64,000 nt of DNA from NCBI RefSeq assembly GCF_024868665.1, contig NC_079891.1, forward strand, positions 15,404,243 to 15,468,242. The letters are read 5' to 3'. Under the pieces are notes generated by a model. It was not told the origin of the DNA, did not search any database, and saw only the letters and a program-made list of their open reading frames with translations. Positions 12,363-22,700 of the stretch are shown here, one piece after another; the first letter of the stretch is position 1, and each line of letters opens with the position of its first letter. The DNA is from Triplophysa rosa. Taxonomy: Eukaryota; Chordata; Actinopteri; Cypriniformes; Nemacheilidae. Made by a program: the position numbers and the translations under genes.

Positions 12363-13384
12363 TGTCATGGTCCTGCCTTCTTGTTCAGGATTTTCTAGTC
12401 TTGTGGCAGGATCGTGACAGATCCCTTATATTTAGTGTGAGAAAGCCATGGGGTGTTTATCTTTTGACATTCCATGTGTTTTCTCGTGTCTCGTCATTGG
12501 CCCCGCCCCTCTCGTTTCCTGTGTTGTTTCCCTGCCGTGTCTTATGTTCCTCACTTGCCCCTCGTTATCTTCCTTTGTTTGTTCCCCTATAAAGTGCCCT
12601 CGTGTTCATTGTCTTGTGCTCTTTCGTTGTGTTTGTATTGTTACCAAGTCGTGTGGGAATCGTTTGTTTATACGTTCTCTGGATTACCTTGCCTTGCCAA
12701 GGCCGAGTCCACGGTCTACCCGTCTAACAGCTAACCATCTCTGCTGGTCACAATGCCTGAGGATGGTTCCCTGCAGATCGGGGTTGTGGGCACCGCCACA
12801 CCATCCTCCTCACCCTCTGCAGCCTCTCCACCGTCCACCAGCCTCGTTGGCAAGCGGGGGAGGCGAGAATCCTGGGGGTCCACATCCGAGGAGTCCCAGC
12901 CGAAGCCAGCCATGCCTTTTGCCTCTTTTCTTCAGCCGACCTCCAGGCAGGTGGCTCGGCTGAAGAAAAAGAGGCAGCGGCGGGCAGCGCGGGCTCCATC
13001 CCAGCCGGTGCAGCAGCCGGCGCCCCAGTCGGTGTCCAGTCCGGTGTCGAGTCCGGTACCCAGCCCGGTGCAGCCGGGATCCATCCCGGTGCAGCCGGGA
13101 TCCAGGCCGGTGCAGCCGGCATCCTGTCTGGTGCAACCGGTGTCCTAGCCGGCCTTCCAGCCGGCGTTCCAGCCGGCGTCTCAAGTCGGCCGCCACCAAA
13201 CCTCTGGGGACTCCACCCACGCAAGCGCCCCCAGGGACTAAGACTGTTCCCCCGAGTCCATGAACCCTTGTTTTGTCCCACCCCCCCTCCCATGTTTTGT
13301 TATTTTTATTGTACCACCCTAACCCGTGTGTCATCCTTGCTTGTCTGCCTGCGCTTGGGTTCTGTCCTTCCTGAAACCTTGACA
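12363..13384 (+). mobile_element. Rearranged nonautonomous LTR element with proline-rich ORF
   Basis: It starts TGTCATGGTCCTGCC, ends CCTTGACA, and is flanked by CTGAAG on both sides (12357-12362 and 13385-13390). The left part matches the first half of the LTRs at 15709 and 17286, including a TATAAAG motif near 12589. The right end matches only the last part of such an LTR (CTGCCTGCGCTTGGGTTC). An ORF of 131 residues (12753-13148) encodes a basic stretch, KKKRQRR, followed by tandem PVQP-type repeats. No protease, reverse transcriptase or integrase is present. Confidence 0.8.
12753..13148 (+). CDS. Proline-rich ORF of a nonautonomous LTR element
   Basis: 131 residues. Order: a Ser/Pro-rich start, a block containing GRRESWGSTSEESQPKPA (about residues 36-53), then the basic motif LKKKRQRR (about 70-77), then tandem P-V-Q-P/S-S-P-V repeats to the stop. 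The related elements at 17865 and 53178 carry the same order: RRESWE and KNKRRK in one, QKKRRRR in the other. I infer a gag-derived, possibly nucleic-acid-binding protein; no catalytic motif is visible. The start codon is a guess. Confidence 0.5.
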   Translation: MPEDGSLQIGVVGTATPSSSPSAASPPSTSLVGKRGRRESWGSTSEESQPKPAMPFASFLQPTSRQVARLKKKRQRRAARAPSQPVQQPAPQSVSSPVSSPVPSPVQPGSIPVQPGSRPVQPASCLVQPVS

Positions 13385-14427
13385 CTGAAGAAGCAAGTCA
13401 TACAGGTTTGAAATGACAAGAGGGTGAGTCAATGATGACAGAATTTTCATTTTTGGGTGAACTATACCTTTAAGAGGTGTTCTAACTCTTTACAGGCACA
13501 ACGTTGTAAATTCACTGTAATGCACAGCCTCTAATAGCTCGATAAACAACAAATATTGTATTCCTATAGTCCTATAAAATTTACCCAGCATTTTTATTTA
13601 GATTTTCACATTCTGCTCTCAAAATATTTTCTGCCGTATGTAAATACTTGTATACTTATTATGCATTTGGGACAACATCCATTGATTTCTTGCCTGTGCT
13701 GTTTTAAAAGCTCCTTATTTAAATGCGCCTATAACTGTATGTGATTGTCACTGAGAGCTGGAGGTCAGTGAACTGAGAAGGCTGAGGAAAGAGAGGATGA
13801 AGTTCTGTCTTTATGAGGCTGGCCAATGTGATAAACAGGCCATGATATGAAGGGGGAGGGTGGTTTGATAAACTGGACCCTCTGTGTTATTGCACTGCTT
13901 GCAGAGTCGGGCCAAGGGCTTTGACATGAGAACGGCCATCAGTCTCACTCCATCCCTTCTTTAAATCGATAGTGACCATCATGAGGATATATGACTGTGG
14001 TTGTGGCTTACTATAATAACAGTCAAACATGAAGACATGCCAAGCTACCTCTGCCATTACAGTGTGTGTTGTGGTTTGTTAGAGAGGAGCAAAATGTCTA
14101 AGGCAAAAATATACTGCATGTAGTTGACCTCAGTTAGCATCACTTCATATTTTGCATGCATGCCCATGGGTAGCTGTCAGCGGATTCATCCAGAAATTTG
14201 ACCTAATGGCAAAAGGTCGGATCCACATTGCAGCTTGCGTCCAAGAATGACTACCAAAAACAAGTGTAAAATGTGTGACTTTGTGGATGTGAATTTTAGT
14301 CTGTCCAAAGAAATAAAAACAGATAACTTTACAGACATAACTCAAAACAAAAAAAGAGGACTATAGGGAATATCTGTTAACACAAAAAAAAAACTCTAAA
14401 TATCATTTATTGAGTTGATCCATTGTA

Positions 14428-14764
14428 TTAAAGGGATAGTTCACCCAAAAATGAAAATTCTGTCATCATTTACTTGTTGTTCCAAGTAAATGATTTACAA
14501 GTTCTTCCAAACCTGTATAAGTTTATTTGTTCTGCTAAACACAAAGGAAGATATTTGGAAGAATGTCAGTAACCAAACAGCTCTCATACCCCATTGACTC
14601 CCATAGTTTTTTTTACTCTATGGCAGTTAAAGGGGGATGAGATCTGTTTGGTTACTGACATTCTTCCAAATATATTTCATGTGTTCAGCAGAACAAAGAA
14701 AGAACAACTTGAGGTTGAGTAAATTAATACAGAATTTTCATTTTTGGGTGAACTATCCCTTTAA
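14428..14764. mobile_element. Fold-back MITE (TAGTTCACCC family), complete
   Basis: TTAA at both ends (14428-14431, 14761-14764). The left end is AAGGGATAGTTCACCCAAAA and the right end is its inverted match ending GGGTGAACTATCCCTT. The arms pair along most of the 337 bp. Non-coding. This is one of the better-preserved copies in the window. Confidence 0.92.
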
Positions 14765-15703
14765 GTTGTATTCATATTTTGTAACGTTGATCAAATCAGT
14801 GTGCTACAAATGATTGCATAAAGTCAGCCATTCAGAATACAGCTTGCAAGATTATTCAGTGCTTTAGAAGTTAATTTTGCAATGTGCACAGTAAGGTAAA
14901 TTTGTCAAATTTGTTTAATCAAAGATGAATTCTGTTTTGGTTTACATTCTGTCAAGATGAATCATAAAAACATATTTAGCAAATATACAAAAATATTGTA
15001 AAAGTACTTTTTACTCAATTACGTTTTTCAAGAAAAGTATTCTTCACTACATTATATTGTATACAAGTATATTGTTATGTGTTTGTAAAAAAATGACATG
15101 TATTTATCAAATGTAGTTGAGTAAAAAGTATGATAGCCTATATGCATTATTATATAGGGAAGAAACATTTTTTCTGGTAAATTAAAACGACTTGATCCTT
15201 ACAAGCACCTTACACCAAAGGCAGTGTACATTCTGCATAACTGGATGGCAAGCATTTAGCTTTACAAAACTACCCTAAAATACCCTAAAAATAATATTTG
15301 CACCCTGTGTGAATTAATGATACATGTAAAAGTACATTGTGAGAAAGACATCATGCTTGTTTAAACAGCACGATTTAAGGCTCATGTGAAAAGTGGCATT
15401 GTCAAATAAGTAATTATTTCTCACTGCTTCCAAAAAATGTGGCTTCTCTTTTTGAGGGTAAACAACAAGCAAGGAAAGCTCACACAGAGATGAATCAAGT
15501 CGAGTCGAAGTTTCAAACTAGGTCAGAGAGCACACAGGGATAAAGCTAAACTGTCTAGAAGAAAGAACACATGGAGGAACAGTGGGACCTGGATGAAATC
15601 CCACGTGCCATCCCTGGTCAGCAAAGCTCAAAGACAGCCAAATACCTCTGGTCTTTCAAAGTCCTTCCATCAGACATTTGACTACGGACTTACAGACTTC
15701 TAT
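14765..15703. other. Unassigned AT-rich sequence
   Basis: At about 14995-15130, CTTTTTACTCAATTACG and GTTGAGTAAAAAGTA look like inverted pieces of a hAT-type repeat related to the element at 35895. No exon or RNA gene was found. Confidence 0.35.
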
Positions 15704-15708
15704 GAAAT

Positions 15709-16271
15709 TGTCACGGTCCCACCGTCTTGTTTATGAAATTCTAGTCGTGTGGTGGGATCGGGGCAGAGTTCTTAGGTTATGTGTGGAGAGAAACATATTG
15801 TTGACCGTTTGACAATAATATACGTTCTCTCCAGTGTCTTGTCATTGGCCCCATTCCTCTCGTTTCCTTGTCATCTTCCCCTGAGTGTTTAATTACCCAC
15901 ACCTGCCCCATGTCATTATCCCTTGTTTGTCTTACCTATATATACCCTCTTGTTTCTTTGTCCTGTGTTCGGTCATTGTATGTATATGGTTCTTGTCTGT
16001 GTACTACCACCGTGCCTAGTGCTGTATGGTCCTGTTCCTGGTTGTTGTGTGAGTTTAGTTATTGTCAGTTCTTTGTAGTTTTGTTCAGTGTGGTGTTTAG
16101 TCCTTGTATTTTAGTTTAGTCAGTTTATGTGCCTGTTCTGTTCTTCCATTCATTATCGTGTTTTGTTCCCCACTGTGGGTTTTTGTTTTGCGTGTTTTTT
16201 GTAATATTAAAGTCTTGTTAACCCCTTCACTGCCTGCCTGCAATTGGGTTCTTCACACCACATCCGTGACA
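15709..16271 (+). mobile_element. Solo LTR, 563 bp
   Basis: Starts TGTCACGG and ends CCGTGACA, with a perfect 5-bp target duplication GAAAT (15704-15708 and 16272-16276). An ATTAAA polyadenylation-type motif lies near 16206, ahead of AGTCTTGTTAACCCCTTCAC. A stem-loop lies at its left edge (TGTCACGGTCCCACC with GGTGGGATCGGGGCA). The 5-bp duplication and TG...CA ends indicate an LTR retrotransposon reduced to one LTR by recombination. Confidence 0.93.
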
Positions 16272-16276
16272 GAAAT

Positions 16277-16948
16277 CTTCCATGAAAAACAATGACCGTC
16301 CTACTATAGTACATGACATGCAGAATAAAAGTTTTACTCTTTGGCTTAATACTGCTTCCATTTCCTATTAAAGCTTACGATACAGAGTAAAGTATGTCCC
16401 GTGTCCCGTGTAGCCTTTTGAGTGGACAACCCAGGGCAGCCACCTGGCTCAGTGTACTGATAGAAACTCAATGTAATGCAGTGTAAGCTATTTCACTGTG
16501 TACTGTTTAGGAAAGGACCATAAATCAGTGCTACCTTCATGTGCCAGTTGAATTATTCAGACTGTACTATTCTGAAGACAAAGAAAGCATATTTGCTTAT
16601 TATAGAATGACAACAAAGACTGCCTTTTCTGCATCCCAGAGAAAACTACATTGAATAAATAAATAATCCAAATAAATAAACAGAAGGATGAAAATGTCTA
16701 TGTATATGTCCTCATAGAACAAAGAATTGTTCGTCAGTGCCGGGAGATTTTTCTCAGGTTGTGAAAGCATACGGTTTTGCATTAGAAATATTACTAAAGT
16801 AGTTCAGGATATGAATTCCCAGTGTCTGAATCCTTTATCATATTTTAGAGATGGTTTGGGAGTTTTGAAACACATAGTCTGCTGACACCACTCTCTGTTT
16901 TTTAATTTTGACTTTAAGACTTATTTTTGTCTTATTTAAGTCTTCTTC
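16277..16948. other. No recognisable feature
   Basis: Ordinary mixed sequence with short chance frames only. Confidence 0.45.
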
Positions 16949-17274
16949 TTGAGAATAAAAGTTTGTGTATACATAATATATGCCAGTGTACTGTGCATAT
17001 TAATGTTGTATTTATAAAAACATACACATACATGCATATTTAAGAAAATATGAAATATAAAAATTAATAAACATGTATATATAATTATTACATATAATTA
17101 TAATTATTGATAAATATAAATAAATACATTTAAATATTTACTAAATATATATACATGTATGTGTAGGTGTTTATAAATACAAAATTAATATACACAGTAC
17201 ACAGACGTATATTATATAAACACAAACTTTTATTCTGGACATGATTAATCATGATTAATCATTTGACAGCCCTA
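16949..17274. mobile_element. Fold-back DNA element ending GACAGCCCTA
   Basis: AATAAAAGTTTGTGTATACA near 16957 is mirrored by AAACACAAACTTTTATTCTG near 17220, and the arms remain alignable through an AT-rich centre. The right side continues with a repeated ATGATTAATC and ends TTTGACAGCCCTA, a terminus I recognise from widespread fish repeats. The matching left terminus is absent, so the copy is truncated or its left end is lost. Confidence 0.65.
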
Positions 17275-17864
17275 ATTTCTATATTTGTCATGATTCTGCC
17301 TCCTTGGTCATGGTTTTCTAGTCTAGTGGCAGTATCATGGCAGATCCCTCATGTTTAGTGTAGAGAGAGATATGACATTGTTTGATTTGACCTGCCATGC
17401 TCTCTCTCTCTGGTCTCGTCATTGTCCCCGCCCCCTCGTCCAGCTTTCCCTGAGTGTTCCATTACCTACACCTGTCCCTTGTTAATTATCCTTTGTTCGT
17501 CTCCCTATTTAATGCCCTTGTTTTTGCTGTCCTGTGCCAGTTCGTTTTGGATGTTACGGTGTCTTGTGCTGTGTACCACGACTACTATTTGACCCTGTGG
17601 ATTACCTACATTACCTTGCCTGTTTTGTTAGACATTGTGTCGTTGTTGTTAGTTTATTTTTTCCCCCCGTGTGAAGGTTTTTGTTTCTTGTTGTTATATA
17701 TTATTTATTAGTCCTGTCTTTGTTACCCCATCGTGGGCTTTTGTTTTGTTTCCATCTGTTATTAAATCTTGTTACCCCCTTCACCGCCTGCCTGCACTTG
17801 GGTTCTTCTCCGCAATCCCTGACAGAACAAACTGGCCAATAAACTGAACCCAGCAGGCAGCAGA

Positions 17865-18497
17865 ATGGACAGCGCACGATCTCGTCAGGCCCATCTGTTG
17901 TTCAGGCTACACCAGGGAGATCGTAGCGTTCGGGCCTTCGCCCCTGAGTTTCTGGCCGTGGCTAGAGAGATGGGGTTCAAAGAGGCAGAGCGCAAGACCA
18001 TCTTTAATGGCTGCCTCAATGAACCCCTCAAGCGGGAGGAGACAAGGATGCTGAGGCCCCTGTACTTTGGGGACATGGTCAGGTATGTGGAGAACCGGGA
18101 TGAGCCTTGGCCCACCGTCCCAACGTGGGTCTCGCAACCTTTGGCTGCCATCCCGGAGAACCGCATCCTGGCCACTGTAACCTTGGGGGACTCAGCTTCA
18201 TCCGCCTCTGGATCCGCAGGTCCTGTACTGGTCTTCGTGGCAAGAGCAGTAGGAGAGAGTCGTGGGAGTCGGCATCCGATGCTTTCATCCCAGAGCCAGC
18301 CGTACTCTCCGCCGCTCCTCTCCAACCGGTCACAAGTCCGGTGGTCCGGTCTAAGAATAAGAGACGGAAGGGCTCTTCCTCTCCGGTCCAGCCCCATCCA
18401 GCCGGCACCCCAAGCCACAGCATCGGTCCAGCCGGCTCCCAGTCTGGCGCAGCAGGGATCCAGTCTGGCGTCCTGTCCAATGTCCCGTCCGGGGTAG
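17865..18497 (+). CDS. Gag-like protein of a nonautonomous LTR element
   Basis: 210 residues. The first 80 or so residues form a compact domain with FRLHQGDRSVRAFAPEFLAV, which resembles the capsid-type region of Ty3/Gypsy gag proteins where a Q-G-x-x-S-V-x-x-F/Y/A motif is common. Downstream the frame becomes Ser/Pro-rich. In the overlapping +1 frame, 18107-18637 encodes a RRESWESAS block, a basic KNKRRK motif and tandem repeats, matching the ORF at 12753. A frameshift or internal change therefore separates the gag-like and basic proline-rich parts. No zinc knuckle, protease or RT is visible. Confidence 0.6.
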   Translation: MDSARSRQAHLLFRLHQGDRSVRAFAPEFLAVAREMGFKEAERKTIFNGCLNEPLKREETRMLRPLYFGDMVRYVENRDEPWPTVPTWVSQPLAAIPENRILATVTLGDSASSASGSAGPVLVFVARAVGESRGSRHPMLSSQSQPYSPPLLSNRSQVRWSGLRIRDGRALPLRSSPIQPAPQATASVQPAPSLAQQGSSLASCPMSRPG

Positions 18498-18640
18498 CCG
18501 GCATCCCGGCCGGCGCAGTCAGGGTCCAGTCCAGTGTCCAATTCAGTGATTCAGCCGGCCTTCCAGCCGGCGACTCAGCCGGCCTTCCAGCCAGTTACTC
18601 AGCCGGCACCCCAACCGGCAGTCTGCCCGGCCCCTAGCCG
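18430..18640. repeat. Degenerate GC-rich minisatellite in the LTR-element interior
   Basis: Units built on CAGCCGGC and TTCCAGCCGG recur roughly every 12-30 bp (for example CAGCCGGCCTTCCAGCCGG twice at about 18556-18592). The same repeat type occurs at 13000-13190 and 53440-53760 in the sister elements. Confidence 0.75.
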
Positions 18641-19345
18641 TGTCCGGCCGGCAGCCAAGCCTGCCCCGGCCCCTACCAAGCCCCCGGGACTCCGCGCTCC
18701 CGAGCGCCGCCCCGGGCCAAGACTTCCCCACCCAGCCCCAATCCCTTTGGACTGCCCCCTACAGACTTTGTTGTTTCCCCACCCCCTCCCATGTTTGTTA
18801 TTTTTGTTATCCCATCCCAACCCGTTTTTGATTCTTGCCTGTTTGCCCTTGATTCTGTTTTCCATGTTTTGTTTGATCTTGTCACTGTCCCAGTCTGTCT
18901 TGTCTCGTTAGTCTGCCCCTTGGTGAACACCTGGGGGTGTTCATTAAGGGGGGGGGGCTCTGTCATGATTCTGCCTCCCTTGGTCATGGTTTTCTAGTCT
19001 AGTGGCAATATCATGGCAGATCCCTCATGTTTAGTGTAGAGAGAGACATGACATTGTTTGATTTGACCTGCCATGCTCTCTCTCTGGTCTCGTCATTGGC
19101 CCCGTCCCCTCGTTCTCTCGTTCAGCTTTCCCTGCGTGTTCCATTACACACACCTGTCACTTGTTAATTATCCTTTGTTCGTCTCCCTATTTAATGCCCT
19201 TGTTTTTGCTGTCCTGTGCGAGTTCGTTTTGGATGTTACCGTGTCTTGTGCTGTGTACCACGACTACTATTTGACCCTGTGAATTACCTACATTACCTTG
19301 CCTATTTTGTTAGACGTTGTGTTGTTGTTGTTAGTTTATTTTTGC

Positions 19346-22054
19346 TTTGGCTTCTTAACTTTAGCTTTGTTTTATTTTGTTCAACATCTTTTTATAAATG
19401 TTTGATCTAAGAATAATTGGTGGACCTCCTGCCTTAGCATGGTTAACCTCCTAAGGCTAGCAGCTGAAGACCTTTGCTGTAGATATTTGCAACAGTAATT
19501 AATTCTAAGAAGTGAAAATGAAGTATTGCCTACCCAATTGCTAAATCAAATCAGAGGCCTTTGCTATACGTGTCAACCCCTATGTGGTCAAAATACACAA
19601 AGAAATGTGTCATTACAAACAATGCATTGCTTTTCAAAATAACCTCAATACCACCATGTCAAAAACTAGTTGAAATCAAACTGGTTTCTTTTCTACATGT
19701 AGTGTAGCTATACAATCTGTATAGATCCTTATAGCAGGCCTATTTACACTTTATTTGTATCTTTTGTAAATTCTTTGTGAGTGAATTCATTATGAGAACA
19801 ATTTTAATCACTGCTATTCAATGTAGTAAGAAAATAAATAAACAGGCCAATGCATAGCACCCTCGAAGCTTCTTATCACCTTTTCAATGTTCGCTAAGCA
19901 GCAGACCTAACAGAAAAAGCTTTAGCCTCAGACTGCAACACATCATTTATATCGAATTGCTAGAAGTCTGAATCTACACTTCATTGGCTGTTTCTCAAAG
20001 CCTTATACATAGAGGAACCTTCCTTGCCTTTGTGTTGCATGGCAACCTGCTCAGAATTGATGTGGTGATATATAGCCTTAGTTAAAAGAGAGTGAGAGAG
20101 AGAGGTAAAGATAAGGGCATTGGAAAACATGGAGGAATTGACTAGATGGAAAGGGGCTTTTTCTGTGACATATCAAGAGTCAGTGCCTCTGTAGAAGCGA
20201 GAAAAGCGAGTCACAGCTTTGAGCAGAGGTCAGATTTATGTTTCCGTGTTTAGATTCCTTTTTACCTAAAGTGTTTTGACAGGGAAAGCTGTGCAAGGAT
20301 AAAAAAGAGCTTTACTTTTCTTTGAAAGACCAGCCGCAATATCTCTAATTCAGAGAAGGACGCTGGCTTTTTAATTTACTTCAAAGTCTTTGTGTTTTTG
20401 TTAGACAAAGATACTCGACCCAAGCCTGCTGCTCCTACATTCAGCAATAACAAAATCAGTTGCAAAAGAAAGGTTAAGATTTAGTTATTCATTACTGTAA
20501 CTAAAGTACATGTGCAGGGTGAAAGTCTGCGTATGCAGCACTTTAAAAGAGGAGGTGAGGATATATTGATTTGGACTTACGACATAACATCTTTTAAGAC
20601 CCTAAAGGATTACCGCAGATCGGCACAGGACCATATTTTATACTTAATGGCAAAGTGATTCATTAAGGCGCACCTTGTGCAAGGGGTAGACGACGCAGAG
20701 CACACAGTGGTAAGTGCTCTCAAAGCTGGTGTAAAACCAAGGGTAAATTTGATTTTATGTTAAGCACTGGCGTTGACCCAGTGCTCTGTAAATAAACTTT
20801 ATGGAACAATCAGTTTTAATATTCCAGCTGTTCATCTAATAAAGTTTGCACGAACATTCACTCTGGGGGAAAAGCTCTCGGTCTGCTTTTCAAGATTTCA
20901 AGGTCACTGCCATTATGATCTTTTTCTAAAAAGTGATCTGGGTGGAGTGGCAGCTGTTGGAGCTTGTCATGTGTGTTCACATGTCAACTGTAATTTAAAT
21001 ATTAAAATTGCAGCATTTACTATATTATTTATTTTAGGACTTGGCGATAAATTGAAGACCGAAGTTATATTTGAGACAACGACACTGGCCATCAGAAATC
21101 ATTTTTAGTAAATTAAGCAAAAACAAAAAAACTTTTTAGGGGGGCCTCAAGTTGACTTGTAACATAAAATAAGACTGATAAAATAAAACAAAGCAAGCAT
21201 TCAAATAAGCTAAAAGTGTTTGTGTTTGGTTATTTCTATAATGAATATACATCTTTCTAGTTATACCTTGGGTAAAAATTGACATAATAAACAATATTGA
21301 TCAAATCTGTTTTACTTGATACATTTTAGAGTGGAAAGTACAGTAAAGCATTTAGCTAAACGTTTACCTTAAAGTTGCGGTTATACTGTATATTGTATGG
21401 TTTTAATTTATTTTAATCGCAGCATTTCTTCAGCAGTACTGATTTGGGATGAGTGGCAGCTGTTAGAACCAATCATGCTCAATTTTCTCATTTCTCTCCA
21501 TTTTCTGTAAAAGTGCACTTTTTCACAGTGGTGTTTTTCAGGCACTCGTGATGTATTTGGAGCTATGCGGATGAAACTGCCATGGCCATCAAGAAAGATG
21601 AGCACACTTATCTAATAAAATTACAAGGTAGCAGCGAGTAAAAGATAAAATGTGAGATAATGAAGGACAAGGGTTTTTCATAGAAATGAGAAGCAGATGA
21701 TGGGGGTGAAAAGTAATCCAATTAAATAGATCCCTAGAGGAAGGTCAGCTCAGAATTTTATTAGGGTTCAGAGCAGGTCATTAGGCATTTTATAACATTT
21801 CATGAACGTAATTAGATGACTACAAGGGAGGTTTCTTTTTGTTATTTTCCAGTGGCTCTCAACTCGTTGACTTCAGATGTAGATCTGTCAGAGGTGGTAT
21901 GAGGGCTGTAATATGTTCTAAAGCTGCAGGGGCAGAAAGACACCCACTCACACTCTAGTGATCTATGGCAAATGAGGACGCTTTTCTTATGTTGTGGGGC
22001 TCTTATTCTGTTTGATCCGTGGATAAGCTTTAATGAAAAAGAGTCTATTACTTT
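19346..22054. other. Unassigned sequence
   Basis: The longest frame is 111 residues (20773-21108) and has no recognisable domain. At about 20080-20110 there is a short AGAGAG tract. I see no convincing exon, RNA gene or bounded repeat. Confidence 0.4.
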
Positions 22055-22214
22055 GCATTCCTGTAGCTCAGTGGTTAGAGCATGGCGCTAGCAACACCAA
22101 GGTCATGGGTTCTATCCCAAGGATTGCACATACTCAAAAACAATTGTATAGTATAATGCAATGTAAGTCGCTTTGGATAAAAGTATCAGCCAAATGCGTA
22201 AATGTAAATGTTCA
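22055..22214 (+). mobile_element. tRNA-derived SINE, near complete
   Basis: Head CTGTAGCTCAGTGGTTAGAG followed by CAAGGTCATGGGTTCTATCC (B box), a short linker, then the tail ATGCAATGTAAGTCGCTTTG and a run of GTAAATGTAAATG. Same family as the reverse copy at 614-768. Confidence 0.88.
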
Positions 22215-22289
22215 CAGTATGCACCGTTCTCACTTTATGAAACTGTATGCACTTCCACAGTGTATAAAAATTCATAACCTATAAAGGAT

Positions 22290-22700
22290 ACTGTAGTTCA
22301 CTCAAAAATGAAAACTCACGTTACTTTACTCACGTTGGATTAGCCCTGTTCATTTTATTGTACAATATGGAGAAAAGAATAGCAACAACAAGACTATCCA
22401 TATTTTGCACCACAGACAAAAGTGAAAAAATTAAGTACACAGGATTTTACGATTTTTCATCTCAATTGTTTTACAAGGTGGCAAATTCATATCCATTCGT
22501 ACACTGTGAATACGACTAAAAAAGTACATATTGTAGCCCCTCCCCTAACCCCACCCACAAATCTAACATCACTGGCGTGAAAGCACATAGTACCAATGAG
22601 ATTGTATGAGTTCACATGAATTAGAAAATTCACTCACATGAAAATAGTTACGAATTGCTGTGAGATTGTGTTGGTAAATGAAAGAAGTTTTTTTTATTTT
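22290..22700. mobile_element. Fragments of DNA-element repeats
   Basis: At 22294-22316 there is TAGTTCACTCAAAAATGAAA, a left-end fragment of the fold-back MITE family. From about 22470 to 22680, CATTCGTACACTGTGAATAC, a CCCCTCCCCTAACCCCACCC block and TTACGAATTGCTGTGAGATT look like a second family seen repeatedly in cyprinids. Neither has clean ends. Confidence 0.4.

Larger units (their letters stand above)
12148..13474. mobile_element. Fold-back MITE (TAGTTCACCC family), split by an LTR element
   Basis: The left half begins TTCACCCAAAAATGAAAATT and the right half ends CATTTTTGGGTGAACTATAC. The halves are inverted copies: the motif AAATATCTTCTTTTATGTTC mirrors an AAAGAAGATATTTTGAAGA stretch. 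The LTR element 12363-13384 sits inside the right arm. Intact members of this cypriniform family are about 320-340 bp, are flanked by TTAA, and resemble the zebrafish Angel type. Confidence 0.85.
17286..19345 (+). mobile_element. Nonautonomous LTR retrotransposon with gag-like ORF
   Basis: The 5' LTR is 17286-17824 (539 bp, TGTCATG...CCTGACA). The 3' LTR begins at 18961, directly after a purine-rich tract (AAGGGGGGGGGG, then CTC), and loses homology near 19345. The two LTRs match closely with scattered substitutions and small indels. The internal region of 1.1 kb holds one gag-like/proline-rich reading region and no pol, so the element depended on a relative for transposition. The right end is truncated, so no target duplication can be checked. 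Confidence 0.85.

Noticed and set aside
12448..13385. Other long frames of 171-191 residues on both strands over the LTR element
   Set aside because: Shadow frames of a GC-rich minisatellite; only the frame with the conserved basic KKKRQRR block is supported by the related elements.
17885..18987. Minus-strand frames up to 218 residues
   Set aside because: Opposite-strand shadows of the gag-like/proline-rich region; repeat units (GLDPDCAGRDAG type) reflect the GC-rich minisatellite.
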